From: Rostratula benghalensis
Taxonomy: Eukaryota; Chordata; Aves; Charadriiformes; Rostratulidae
Assembly: GCA_013399305.1 (NCBI GenBank)
Contig: VXAI01000380.1
Span: 257,059-321,058 of the forward strand
Length of the DNA stretch: 64,000 bases
Reading direction: 5' to 3'
The position numbers and the translations under genes were made by a program. Each line of letters starts with the position of its first letter. The stretch's first letter is position 1. Under the pieces are notes generated by a model that was not told the DNA's origin, made no database searches, and saw nothing but the letters and a program-made list of their open reading frames with translations. Of the stretch, positions 1 through 13,500 are shown piece after piece.

Positions 1-1892
1 TAAGATCAGTTTTGTACAGAAGATAAATAATGAAAAAATGAACCTTGGCATTTTAGTATTAGCTTCCCATGTTCACCTGCCACTTCAAGCAAAAAATAGA
101 GTGGATAATTAGGGATTTATAGCCCTAAAGCAGAAGTACTAAATTGTTTTTATGCATTCTGGAAGATTTCTTAAATGGTTAGCAGCTGGTATTTAACAAT
201 GGGAGAGTGATTATAGTTTCTGTCTAGATTTTTAAAAATGACTACTGGTATTAGGCATCAGTGTATTGACGTTTGAATTTACATGCATTGCAAAGCTCCT
301 GATTTTCAGGATGGAGGGTGTACAAAAGCACCCAAAATGAAGATTCTTCAAATCACAGACCTAAAATGAGGGAGTGCATATATATGACCGTGATGTTTGG
401 AGGAAGTTCAAAATTGGAAAGCCTGAGACCTCGTGCAGTTTTCCTGTTTTTCATCTCAGAGCTTACAAAGCCAATGCAAGATTGACACAATAGCTTGAAA
501 ATTTCCACACTTTTCTCATTCTTTTTCATGTTCCTTGAATTTGAAAGATCCACAAAACTTGAGGGATATTTTTAATAACATTTAAAACTATCAGTAAACT
601 TTAAGAACAAAGAATTCTGCATAAAAAACATTCATTTAGTCCATATTTAATGTAATTATGAATAATTAGATATTGAGAATTTGATTGGATTGTTCTGTGC
701 CAGAGCTTGAAGACTGGAAAGCAGACAAGCATCAAGCATAGCTTGATGATTGCTACCAAGTAAATTTATGTTCAAATCATTCTGGCAGCAGCATTTGGAA
801 AATGAATAGAAATGTTCTTCCATCACAGAAAAAATTAGGGGCCACTCCTGCAAATGAATACTTTTGCACTGGCTTAGGATTTCATACTACACGATTACAT
901 TTCTAGCTCATGGCATTAGACAGTTTTATTAAATTGCTTTTGAGATATTTAAAGTACTTAGCAGGAAAATAATTCCAAATGGTTGGATACAAATTCAGTT
1001 TCTAAGCTAACTTTCAGGCAAATCTGGTGATAATGATGTTTGACTTTGTATCTTATTCTAATATTTTCTTTTGAGTGTTTACTGATGTATTTTATACTAT
1101 ATATATTATATATATATACACATACAATAGTAATATATTTTGAAGCCAGTAAATTGGTAGCTAAAATCACTGGTGTTCTTCTGTGTCAGATAACAATGCA
1201 TGACTTCATGATGCCCTAGGCTTCACAAATTGTATGTACATTCAGTAACCTGTCTTCATATTTATCTTTTGGTTTGTTTTTGAAGCACTAGGATAAATAA
1301 GCAATATTTGCAGATGCCTTTTGCTTTGTTGAAGATACATAAATATACAATGCTCTTGTACCTTATTACAAAAGTGAAGATGATTGATAAAGAGCACATG
1401 TGCTAAGCCATAAAATATCCCCCTTTTGGTCCTCATCTCTTTAAGGTCACTCTTCCATTCTAGTTAGTTTATATGTTTAAGAAAATTTGCCTCCTTTCTA
1501 CATTACATTCTTAGCATTTGCCTCTTTTTGGAGTGACTGTAAGTACCTGTGATTCTGCTTTTAGAAACAGTTTCCTATTTGGTTAGAAACAGCAAGAAAC
1601 AGGACTGAACCCCTCCCCTACTTGACAGAGATGAAGGAAAGAAGCTGTTGCTAAAGGTCCCTTTCCTGGCAGCCCCCGTGCATTGTTTTGCAAGGGCTGA
1701 TAAGGGGCAAAGATTGCACTTCTCTGCTCTTTGTTACATTTTCTACCCTCCACTTTAATGTTTTGTATCCGTCCCCCCTTTGGAGAAATTATTTTCACCT
1801 CTGAGAAACTTTCCTTTTAAACAGCTTTATTTTAGCAGTGTTTTCAAAGTCTGTAAAGCACTTCTGATGGAGATAGGTGCCACAGTTGCTTG
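1..1892. other. Intergenic, no gene recognised
   Basis: AT-rich sequence with only short open frames and a TA microsatellite. I see no homology to a known protein. Confidence 0.6.
1094..1125. repeat. TA-rich microsatellite
   Basis: Runs of TATA interrupted once, ending in an ACACATACA tract. Confidence 0.9.
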
Positions 1893-2254
1893 TCACAGTC
1901 ACAGAATCTGCATGGTTGGAAGGGACCTGAGATCATCAAGTCCAACCATACACACATACACACCCCTCCACCCCGCCCCAACCCCTCCACCCTGCCCCAA
2001 ACCAAAAAACAAGCCAAAAAACCCCAAAAACAAATCACCCAGCCCAGTAATCATGGCCGCTAGAGCATGCCCTGAGGTGCCACATCTACACGGTTCTGAA
2101 ATCCCTCCAGGGATGGTGACTCCACCACCTCCCTGGGCAGGCTCTTCCAGTGCCTGACCGCCCTCTCAGTGAAGTCATTCTTCCTAAAATCTAATCTGAA
2201 CCTCCCCTGCTGCAACTCCAGACCATTTCCTCTGGTCCTGTCACTATTCAGTTG
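1893..2254 (-). mobile_element. CR1 LINE 3' fragment
   Basis: Starts with the complement of a CR1 3' end (CACAGTCACAGAAT, then GGTTGGAAGGGACCT) and continues with typical CR1 segments such as CTCCAGGGATGGTGACTCC and CCATTTCCTCTGGTCCTGTC. It belongs with copies having GTCCAACC at the 3' end, like the copy at 47.5 kb. A C-rich tandem stretch (1950-2040) interrupts it. No intact coding capacity. Confidence 0.85.
1962..1999. repeat. 19-bp C-rich tandem duplication inside a CR1
   Basis: Two adjacent 19-bp units, ACCCCTCCACCCCGCCCCA and the same with one C-to-T change, within an almost G-free C/A-rich stretch (about 1950-2040). It appears to be an expansion within the CR1 copy. Confidence 0.85.
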
Positions 2255-5200
2255 TCTTTGAACAAGAGTTCAAGCTGTTAAAGTGCCTGGCTCCCACCAC
2301 CATCTAGCATCTTAATTGAAAAAGTGAGCCCAGAGCCTTCAGAAATACCTGGAAATTGAAGGTGTATCTGAAAAAACTACCTGTCATGTGTAAGGCATCT
2401 GCCTCTGACAGGGAATCTCTACAGCTGAGAAGGATGGAAATGAGGAAACCCGCAGGACTGCAAATTAATGAGAAATATCGACAGGAGAAATTTTCTTTCA
2501 TGAGTAATGGGACCTAATTGAGGAGGACAGGGAAGGAGGACTCTGACTAAAAGCCAAGCAGAAGTAAAGCACCAAGTGTTGGAAGGCACCTAAAACAAGG
2601 ATGTGTGAAGGGGAGGGGGTACAGCTTAAACCCTGCAAAGGAGAGGGAGGCTGTCACGTGATAGATAATTGTGAACAGGAGAAAGGAATATTAGAGGAAT
2701 AGAAATTGAACCAAAAAAAGGCCAATTAAATTAGTGTAGGTGTATGCCTAATCATGTTTTGCAGCTGAAAATACTTATTTTTGTAACATCACTTTTCTGT
2801 GGTGAACAATTGTTGGGTTTTGCCATGGGGACCTTGTATGCTCGCCAAAGCCAGGACAAATGGCTACATCACTCCTACTCCCACAAAACCCTTGGGCACC
2901 CTGAAATGTTGGTATTGAGGTTTTGTGTGATTGTAAAAAAAAAAAAAAAAAAAAGTATTTTTTGTGGCTTTCTGAGATAAGCTATATACTGTTAAACTCT
3001 GGCTACGGAATTGTGGCATTCAGCTGTCAACAGCGAGCCCAAGAGGGTGACTCAAGAGTACCTGTAACTTGCCTCAAGTTTCTCTGGACCTCAGCTTTAG
3101 GCAAGCTTTCTATGCTTGCTTGATACCTGGGGAAAACAATGCAAGAGGTTTTTGAGCCCTTTCACAGAAGAATGAAGAAATAAAGAAGTATTTAGCAAAC
3201 TTCTTATTTCTATTGTTTAAGTTTTTTCTTATTTCTGTTGTTGATGTATAGCACAAACAACATTTTCCTCTGGAAACTCAAGGCATTCATGGTTCAAAAT
3301 TTATTCGTACAACTAAATATACAGGGAATGATGTCAGATCCAACTAAACAGAACCTGATGCTGGTTAGCTCTTTGCTAACAGATAGCCAAGCAGACAAAA
3401 CCAATTTTAATCTGTCCTTCCACCTGTGCCCCTACAACATGCTGCTAAAATACCACTCGCAGCAGTAGGAAACGCTCTTAGCTGAACTAGCTGAAACTGG
3501 GGAAGCAATTTAGATCTTGTGGGTCTCTGCAGCATTCACACAGCAGGAGGAGGTCTAGGTGTGGTGTATTCGGTCATTGTGGTCACTGCAGAAAGCAGAT
3601 GTGGTTCCTGTCCTCTCCTGCCTGCTGCTTCTGCATTGCAGGGATGGCAAGGAGCATCCAAGTAAGACGATGGTTGCTTTTTCTCAGTAGCAGTGCTGAC
3701 ATACATGGGTGTCAAAGTACAGACTCGGTGATTTCAACCTGGCAAGTTCTGGCAGTGTTTTATGCTGGCAGGGAGGCACAAATTTCCCACAGGAAGGCAC
3801 AGGTTCCACCCTCTAAATATTACTGAAAAAACCCACTAGAGTGTTGGTGAAGAAAATGACACTTGCTTTCTCCAAGGCACTCATATTCCAGCCACGTGAT
3901 TTAAACCACATTTGGAAATAGGAAGAAAGAGCAGAAATGTACAAAAGTTGTTTAGCATCACTGTCTGACCATTTTGATGTGTTCAAGTTTTCTCTTAGTA
4001 AATTTCTATATACAAATCCAATAAAATATTCTACCTTTTTTCAGTTCTGATGTTCAAGTTAATGAACTTGGCAGGATTAGAGCCCTTATTAAGGTGATCA
4101 GCAGATACAACTCCTAATGCATCCAGGAAACAGCTTTGTTAAGCAATGAAGCCAAGCAAACATAATTTTTCTGCAGTGCATAAATATATTATAACAGTTA
4201 TTTTACCTTTAAAATAGATCATAGAGGCCTTTGACTTCAATAGCTGCAGAAATGGAATTAGTGATCGAGGAATCATCCCAGTTCAGGTGTTATTCTATTC
4301 CTCTCCTCTAATTAGTTGCAATCAACTTACCACACTTTTATGCAAAAAAATTCTACAGAGGTCAACAAAGGAAGTTATCATATTTTTTTTTCAGGCATTG
4401 TTCCTGGTGTCTGTCAGATCTTATTATAAAATTAATGTAGAATAATGTACTAGTAAATGTTCTTAATCAGGCAAGTTATATGGAAAAGCTTTTACATAAA
4501 CAAACCAAACCAATCTTCTCTATTTCATGAGATATTCCCTGCCACAGTTGTGTGCTAATGGCTGACTCTATGTATCTGTACTTTATCTGAAGGGGGACAA
4601 GGGCTAAATCAGAGTTGTAAATCAACCCAATAAAATGGGAAATCAAAAAAATTGATGAAGTGTGTATGAAGAAAGACAATGTCAGATGATTTCCTGGTGC
4701 TGCAAGGAATACAAGCCTCACATTGAAACATGCATGAATGATAGCTCTTATGAAATATTTGTCCTGCAAGAAATGAGATCTATTCATTCCTGGCTTTTCT
4801 ACAACCACAGCAGATTCAGGCATTCCAAACTGAGGTAAGAAAAAATAAAATTATTATAGTAGTATGAAACTTGACATTTGTAAACAACATAATTAATATT
4901 TCCATGCTCTTGGGATTGTGGAAATCTTTATACTGAGTGACATGGATAATTAGAAAAAGAATATTGGACAGAATAGCACTAATAGTGACTTCCAAATAAG
5001 AGATAACACACAGTATTACCTTTTTCTTAGGAAGAAAAATTACAGGGGATGAAGGCTGATAAAATCATGAATGGAGTAGACAAGAAAAAATTATGAAGCA
5101 TCAAATGTAACATTAATGGCACAAGGAGCCCAACAGAAATATACTGTGGAACTTCAATTGCTACAAGGTAAAAGGAGGCCAGCAGTAGAAACAGGTTAAA

Positions 5201-8200
5201 ACGTAGCTTGTGACAAAAGTGATCAGTAGCCATGCAGTCACCTCAGGCAATGTTTATACCGCTGACTGGTTACCACTGGAAAATGAAGGCCATGTAAGAG
5301 AAAGCTCTGATGTTACATGGCTGTTTACCAACCCCCTGCAGGCACTGGATGCTGCTTGGCTTCAGCAGCGGATGTTTGGGCTCAGTGTGTCTTGCAGTTT
5401 CCGTGATAGATGGGCACTGCTGGAAAGAATTCAGGTTCAGAAAGAGTATTTATTTTATGGAACTTGGTTGTGGTAGTGGTGGTGGTGCCTTTTAAGAAAG
5501 TTGGTGTTGATTATAAACGAAAATAAAGCAGGAACGTCCAAAAGTAGTATCTCTTTATGACAGAAACTAAATAGTAATTTGGAAAAAAAAGTGAACACAC
5601 TGGATCAAAAAGTGTTTTATTAAAAAGTAGGATATCTTCATCCCTGCTCCATTCCTTAGTAAAAATTTCACTGACTGTTAGGCAGCTTTACCCGGCTTTT
5701 CAAAGAAATTACACCGTTTTGCATGGAAAGTGGGAAAAATTTAGAAATATTTTCTTTAAGGATGTACCACTCTTGAAATGAGTTTTACTATTTGTAATGC
5801 TTAGCTGTAAATTTCTGCAGCAGTAATGACTAACTTGGACACTGACAGAGCAATATAGATGAAAATACATTATTCTCATAAACATATTTATGTGGCTTTT
5901 CTAATGTAATTATTTCTAGAATACTTGAACTCATCAGGCTTAAAAACATTCAAAGTGTATTTTATCTACTTTTTTGACTTGAACATTTCATATTTGGACA
6001 GTTTGTTTATTAATTGAATTTACACTACAATTGGGAGAGCACTGCTTGCTTGCGTTACAGATTAGCTCACAACGCCAAGCAGGGCATTGTTATGGGTGTT
6101 GGACCAATGGCTGGTTGTGGAGACTATTAATTTGACTTCAGTTGCACTGATGTTGCTGGAGAGTAAAGATTTAAGGTAATGCATGGTTTCTTCTCTTGGC
6201 TTTTTGCTATCTATTTCAAGTTACTGGCTCTATATCCAAGTATTGCTGTGATGAGCTGCTTTTGTGCTTTGGCTTATGCTGTTCATCAAGCATGTAACTT
6301 TTGTGTGAGGGAAAATTTGACGTTTTTACATGGTTAGCTTGTCTGTCAAGCAAATATCTCACCACTGGTGTTTAGTGATGACCACTGAAGCTCTCATTTT
6401 CTTACAAATACATTAGCTCCACAGCATCAAGATCAGTACTGAGAGGAGGGACTAGCCTACATGGCAAATGGAAACCAAGTAGATAAACTTTGAATGCAAC
6501 ATCAAATATCCCAGTGTTACTGCAATTATAGCATAGATGCAAGGTAACAGGGAAATACATGCAGATGGCTAACAAGTTTCCATTCTTATCTTTGCTTATT
6601 TTGAAGAAAAAAGCAAAACCAATAGGGTTAATTATTTTTTTAGTAGTGAAGTTACTGATTTTATGCAAAATGCCTTTCATGAGGCTGGGGACACTTTGCA
6701 GAATGGCTAGTTAATAACTTCTGTACTTCTGACACACAAAAAGTCTGTTTTGGAAACATCATTAAGATTGTTAAGGAAATGCTTGTACATACATATTATG
6801 ACACCAACCTCAGTACACCTCTGCTAGAAGACCCAGCCTCAGTTGCAGTGCATAAAAGCTGATGTGACTTTCCTGAACGTATTGTTTTCTGTTGAGTGCT
6901 CACGGCTTGTCTACTCTTGTACACCTACACCACACAGTATTCAAACCTTCTCTGAACTCAGAATGTTTGGTTTTTTTATTCTGAGCTGTTCTACAACTCT
7001 ATTCTTAAAATTGGCCTAGTGCTTCAGAAACATTAACTTCTTCTTCTAAGACCATCCTGTGAGATGAAATCTCTATTAGTGACAGGAGCTGACGTGCATG
7101 CGAAATAAAGTTTATACAGCGTCCAGTGGTTTTGGATGCCTAACTACAGCTATTTAGGATCTGTGAGATAGATATGTATATTTGCATATTCAATATTTTG
7201 GCATTTTTACCTTCTGAACAGAGCTGCCGCCATGGTTGCAACCCTCACCTCTCACCACTTCAAGTCAAGCACTCAGGTAATGCCATGGTTTCTTCTGGGT
7301 GATTTACATGGCTTCAGGTGAAAATGCTGAGCTGTAGCAGTGACAGAATCTGGTATTTCAAGGCTGAATTGAATCAACATTGCCATGAATTCATTCCTTC
7401 TTTTTCAGCAAGTCCTGGCCTTGTGCAACTTATAATTTCTGTAACAGCTGAGAGTAGTGCACAAAACATACAGGTTTCTCTGCATTGAAAGAGAGGTTTT
7501 TGTGAAGAGAGAAGGCAGCCTACAAAGAAGCAATTACAGACTATCATGGTACATATGTTAAAGGCAGTAAATTCGGGTTATAGAGCTAATCCCACTTCTG
7601 TCACTCATTTCTGCAACCTTAAGAGCATTGTTTTAGGGTTCATGTATGTGTATGCATAGTCTCTGTGCAGGGGGGATCCAGCACACCCCACCTGGAGCGT
7701 TGGCTGGCTGTGGGAAGGATGGTGGTACCCAGTGCTCAGGCTCTGGTAGCAGAAGCTGAACGGCTCTGTACGTGGTGGCCATGGGCAAATGGCTGTTGCT
7801 CTCCAGTGCTAGTCTTTGATAGACAGAATGGCTGAGCACTTAATGCTGGTTATACACTAGTAAGTAGGTCACCTAGCTCCTCTAATCAGTGGTCTGTGTG
7901 TAAGCATAGGCATTAATGGATTTTTATAAAGTTGGAAGAGTCCCTCTTAACAAGTATGAAGCCAGTAGCTATGTTGTGGCTGCTGGAATTTCCCTGGAAG
8001 CCTCCAAGCTGTTGAACAATTGTTACTAATTTTCTGTCTTGTATTCTGCTGTAGAATTAGAGGATACTTTAAAATAATTATAACTTCTATTAATTAGTCT
8101 GATTTTGTTTAAGCTGAAAGGCTTTGAGCTAATTAATTCTCTGAGTAGCTGTTCACACTAATAAAGTTGCAGTGTAACTGATACATTAGCATCATGGTAA

Positions 8201-10423
8201 GATGTGATTCCATGGAACAGATTCGCTTTCTCAACATGGGCATAACAGTCCACCTGAGATACATCTGCATTGTGAAACTGTTGGGTTTTTGTTGTTTTTT
8301 TTTTTTTATTTAATTATCTATGCATGAGCATATAGATTTATGCACAAGGCAAAATGGAAAAATAATAATGAATAACCCCAAAATTGTAAACTTTGGCCTA
8401 CTTGTTATGTGGCTACAAATGGAACTCTTGTAGAAACACTTCATAAGGTGATTATTTTCCTTGAAACAGATTGTGTGCTCCTTCCACTGAAAGGATGAGG
8501 AGCCTTAGTGACAACGAATTCTCACTGTTGGTGTAAAGCAGGTACTAGAAAAGATTGGTGCTCCTACGGTTAGAAATAGGATGAACACAAGACAGAAAAG
8601 TCCTATATATAAGATTACATAGAGAAACATACATTAAAAAACCTAAAATGAATGTAATATAAGACAATATATCAAAATGCAGTGAATGGACTTCATTGTG
8701 TGAGTTACAGGTAGAACTCTAAAACCTGAGTGGTAGTATTCTATAAGTTACAAGGAAAAATCTGGTATCAAAATCATGTATCATGGAGGGTATACTTTAC
8801 ATATCTTGGAAGAGATTATTCCCCTAGTGCAAAGATGACTGAAGACAAGCTTGGAATATTTTGTGCAATTCAGGTTATTTTACATATACTTGAAAGGACA
8901 TTGCAGAATTTGGAAAGGTTTAGGAAGGCAAAGGAATGATTAAAAAAAAAGCTCAAGTACCTTAAAATTAAGCAACATCTAGCAACTACTGTAGGTGTAT
9001 TGCATTGAGAAGAAAGAGTGAACAGTCAATTCTTATTGACAAGCTGTAAATTTTAAAGCAATATTAATATATAAAATCTAGACTCACCTTCAGCAGGAAA
9101 TAAACTGGGGCGTCAAATACCTTTTCTATTGTAAGAAATATCCCTGTGAGCAAACATTTTTAGGGCATGATATCTGTTTTTCAGAGGTAAATCCAGTAAG
9201 AGACAAATATAGATTGGACTGTCTTAAGTGCTACATATACATTCAGTACTTGTGGTAGGAGATCTGCAACTTGAAAAGCTGTCTAATCCATGAATCCTTC
9301 TTGAGATAGTAGTTTTATGGCCACGTTGCTATCCAGTGAGGAAGACTTGATCTATTTGAGTAATACTCAACTGTTGCTTCATAGTTTTTTTATTGAGCTG
9401 CTGTAGAAAGGAAGTCCTTTTTGCAACTTTTTTTCCTGTTTGCTCACGGAAAAGGAATGCCTATAAAGGGTGATTTAGGAAGTACCAGTATTCTTCTATG
9501 AGGGACTCTTTCCAGTATAAGGAAACTGGAAGTTATTATATCAACATATGCAAATATCTGTCATTACTGAAGTCACTTAAACAATTTCTGCTGAACATCA
9601 TTGTACGAAATATTTCTGAGTCATCAGCATCTCAGATATTTAAATATGAAAACTAATTTTTGTACCTATTAGAAAACCAATTAGTGAGTTTTCTCTTGCC
9701 TGCCCTGAACTTACTAATCCAGTTGCTTAGCTCTGCTTTCAGATTGCATTTGACTTACTTTTTAGTTTTGACATATTGTGATGTGGTGTGTAAGGTAAAA
9801 TAGACATCAGTCACAGAACTTTTACTTCTGTATTGTCTCTTCAGATCATCTCATTCTTTATGTCAAGCCTGGGCATCATACTTTTGGGCTTAAATAAATC
9901 ACTCAATTTGGCAATGTGTGATCTGAAGTTTTGGGGTGGGTTTTTTGTTTGTTTGTTTGGGTTTTTTTCTCCTGTCATTATTATTACTACTACAGAACAC
10001 ATTGTCAACTAATTAATTCCAGTGACATGTTATCTTTTCAAAAGGCAGGACTAACATAAGATGTTTGTACTGAGTCAGCCCATACGCTTACCCAGCCCAG
10101 CATCTCCTTTTCTGGCTGTGGTCAAAAATGAGCTACGTAGGAAAGTGTATAGAGACAGGGCAAGTGTGTAAACTTCCATAGTGTTCTCCCACTCTCTAGC
10201 CTGTTTGAACTCAGGGACTCACTCATCTGGATATGGTTTCTAGATATGCTACATGCATATATCTCACATATGCTTTACAAATGATTCCCAAATTTGGAAC
10301 CATGACTGTTACCCTTTAAGGAGGGAGTTGCACAATGGGCTGGGCAGGCAACAGCCAGGAATTGCTCCTGGGCTGCAGGAGGAGGAAGACAGATGTTTTC
10401 AGTGGGCTCTGGGGCTCAGATAG
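2255..10423. other. Intergenic, no gene recognised
   Basis: About 8.2 kb of AT-rich sequence with short open frames only. It contains a poly-A run at 2.94 kb and an exon-like block with a perfect Kozak ATG at 7222-7276. Confidence 0.6.
2935..2954. repeat. Poly-A run (20 A)
   Basis: Uninterrupted A run. The preceding sequence is not a recognised gene, so I do not call it a processed pseudogene tail. Confidence 0.95.
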
Positions 10424-10526
10424 AGTCATAGAATGGTTTAGGTTGGAAGGGGCCTTAAAGATCATTCAGTTCCAAGCCCCCTGCCTTGGGCAGGAACACC
10501 TCCCACCAGATCAGGTTACTCAAAGC
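10424..10526 (-). mobile_element. CR1 LINE 3' end fragment, short
   Basis: Opens with GAGTCATAGAATGGTTTAGG and GGAAGGGGCCTTAAAGATCA and ends near CAGGTTACTCAAAGC. Only about 100 bp of the CR1 3' end remain. Confidence 0.85.
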
Positions 10527-13500
10527 AAGTCCAGAAGTCAGGAGACACAGCATAAGCCTTTCTGCCCCATCCCACCCCTGTCCAGCTGTCCCCTCTGAGC
10601 TGTAGCCCTGCCCCAGTCACAGCCCTTCCTGCCTCTTCGCCCCTAAGACAGAAGGGATTCTTCAACTGGAGAAGGGGGCACGGAGCATATTCTAAAATGG
10701 AGCAAGGGGGAAAAGCGTGACAGACATTGCTGTGTCGAATGGGCAATAAAATTGCAAAGATCCAGCTGCTGAAACAAATGCAGATTATTTTGCTCAGCAG
10801 TTCTGAGTCACCACAACAGTAGAAATATGAAAGCTTCCATGAAAGGCCAGAGACCAAGGAATGTTACAGTCTCCTTTCCAATTACTCTTCCTGTTTCATT
10901 TCCCGGTGCAAAGTGCATTTGGGGCACATATTTAAAGATTAAAATGGGTTTCGGCTAAGTTGAAATGTCTCATCTACTACCCTTCTTCAAATTTCCCTAC
11001 GTGTATTTCTGCTGTTAGATTGACTGACAGGTCAGTCTTAACTCTACTGTCTTGTGACCTTGCAGAACATTGAATCTAGCAAAACTCAGCTCCTGGAATT
11101 TCATAAATGCAAAATCAAGACAGAAGCCTTTGCAGCTTGAACTTTGCTTCCTCAGAATAACTTCCACGCACCTAGCTGTACACACTATAAGAAAACTTAT
11201 GTTGTATTCCATACTGTTTTGGCTGCAGATTGTTCCAAGGGGGACAACATCTCTCTGGATGACAAGAGGGATCCTACAGAGTGTGCAGGAACAGAAGAGA
11301 GTTGCTTGCATTCCTTAAGAAATTTTGTTTGCCCGGTTTGAGTGCAGGAGTAATTGTGTCAGTAGTAGGGTCTTCATGTATGGCAGAGGTGGGAAGCAGA
11401 TGGGTGGGAGATGCGTGTGAGTTACCAGTTTGATGGTTGCTTGGGGAAACAACAAAATAACATATGGCATCAGCTATGGAACATGAAGAAAGCAATGTAG
11501 TAAAGCATGAAGTATTACTCTATATAAAATGTGAGCCATTGTGACTGGTATTTTTTTGCCCATTTTATAGAAAAATAATGAAAGGAACATGACTTACCAT
11601 ATACTCATTTTTCTTGTCAGGCACACATGTTGGAATTGATTCCAAACAAGTTAAAGGAGCAGTTTCTCATGTCTGCTCTTCCTCTTTAAGCTGTCGCATA
11701 TGTATTTGGTTGTTGTTAGTGCGACTGACAGGCTTGGCATCCATGGTGGGTGGGAGAGAAACATTCTATGTTACGGAAAAATAATTAACCATTCATGGTA
11801 AAGAAGGAAACCATCTATTTGCAGTACTTAATTGAAGTCAGAATTTGCTGTCTGTTCCTCTAGATTCGTATGCTGATTTGTATCGTTTGCACTTAGCTTT
11901 TATACTATTTCTTCATAGAATTTGTGCTTTTTTGAAACATACTGGTTTTGACTGTTCTGATAAAATATAGGAAAATGTGTATGAACAGACTTCTGTCTGG
12001 CAACGCATATTCGTTAAAATCTGGTGGCTAAATTTAAAAACAGAAAACTAATATTATTTCAGTGTCTTGCCCTATCATTTAAATACCATTCCTACGGAGC
12101 TTAAATTTGGAAAGCTGTGATTGATGCATATTTTGCATTTTTTTGTTTGTTTTTTAATGGATTTTGTTAGTATTATGAATTCTTAGTTAAACACTTTTGA
12201 TTTCTTTGATGCTTGTACATCGATATATGTGAAAGGTCTTTTGCTATGCACATGACTCATGACACAAGATAAATGGAAAAATGTTAAATCAACACTCTAA
12301 CTCCCAGTGTACATAGAAATGCGTAATTGCATGGCATTTTACTATGGAAGATCTCAACAAAAGTTTGACCCTGTGGGGTTGAAAGGACTGCCATGAAGGT
12401 AGTATAAGAACCAGAATGGTGGGGTTTCGTTACTGCGTCTACTTCCCAGATTCAGAGTTCATTGCAATGAACTTGGCCAACCCCAGATAGCTGTAGTTAG
12501 AGAAAATTCCAGATGATGTTTCTAGGAAATCTGCCCCAATATGATTTCCAAAGGAGGGCCAGATTTAAATAAAACTATGTAAAGGTATGCTTATGAAAGT
12601 GCTATGGATACCACTCATTTCTTTGCGGTATAGGCACAGAGGTAAATCTCCATTCCCCACTTGCCCCACACTTCCATTTTACTCCTTGCAGTGCTTATAA
12701 CCTTTGGAACGGCCTGTGATATTTCAGTACACCCAGCTACCTGGCAGTAGTTCTGTGGATTTCCACAATCAACTAGTATTACTCGAGTTCACTGTGGAAG
12801 ACAGTTGAACCAGAAAAACCAGTCACAATAGATTTTTGAGTTACCATTGAAGATTTTCTTGTTAGCATGCCTTGTTAACAGGATATGTAAGGTATGTCAT
12901 GGGAAATAGAACTGCCTTTATTTGGAAGAGGTATTTCATTCTGCTTAACATACAGGTTCAGAGAAGAAGGATGGCATTTCTTCCATGCTTTTCCTCATCT
13001 GGGGAATTCAGAGAGTACTATCAAAACAGTAATGAAGCATTAGTGTACCACTGTTATAGTATCATCAGTACTATTATCATCATTATAGTGTATACATAGC
13101 ATAATGTATATATAGTCAATATATGCTATATAGTATAGTCCTATAGCATGGAATCATAGCCCTGTATTATAGTATTATGATACAGAATTTCTGTGCTACT
13201 GACATGCAAGTTTCATTCAGAGGAATTCACAAAGGTCATAGCTTTAGCTCTTATAATTACGTAGAACAATTGAGATAAAACTGGACTGGGAAAACAACTG
13301 GATGGGGGAGCAGGACAATGCAAAATCTAAGACCTTTCTGAAGTTCAGCAGAAGGTCTGGGGGAAACTGCAGCCAGTTGTCATATGAAGGAGGGGAGATC
13401 TGGGAAGAGAATCTGAGATACAGACAAGGTGGTTATTGCTTATTGTCATAAAGAGAATGTGTGGAAGGAAGGAAGCAGAGAGTGATGGTTTTGGGGAACC

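Noticed and set aside
2935..2954. Poly-A run as the tail of a processed pseudogene
   Set aside because: No coding homology or AATAAA-like signal tied to it was seen upstream, and no flanking target duplication was evident.
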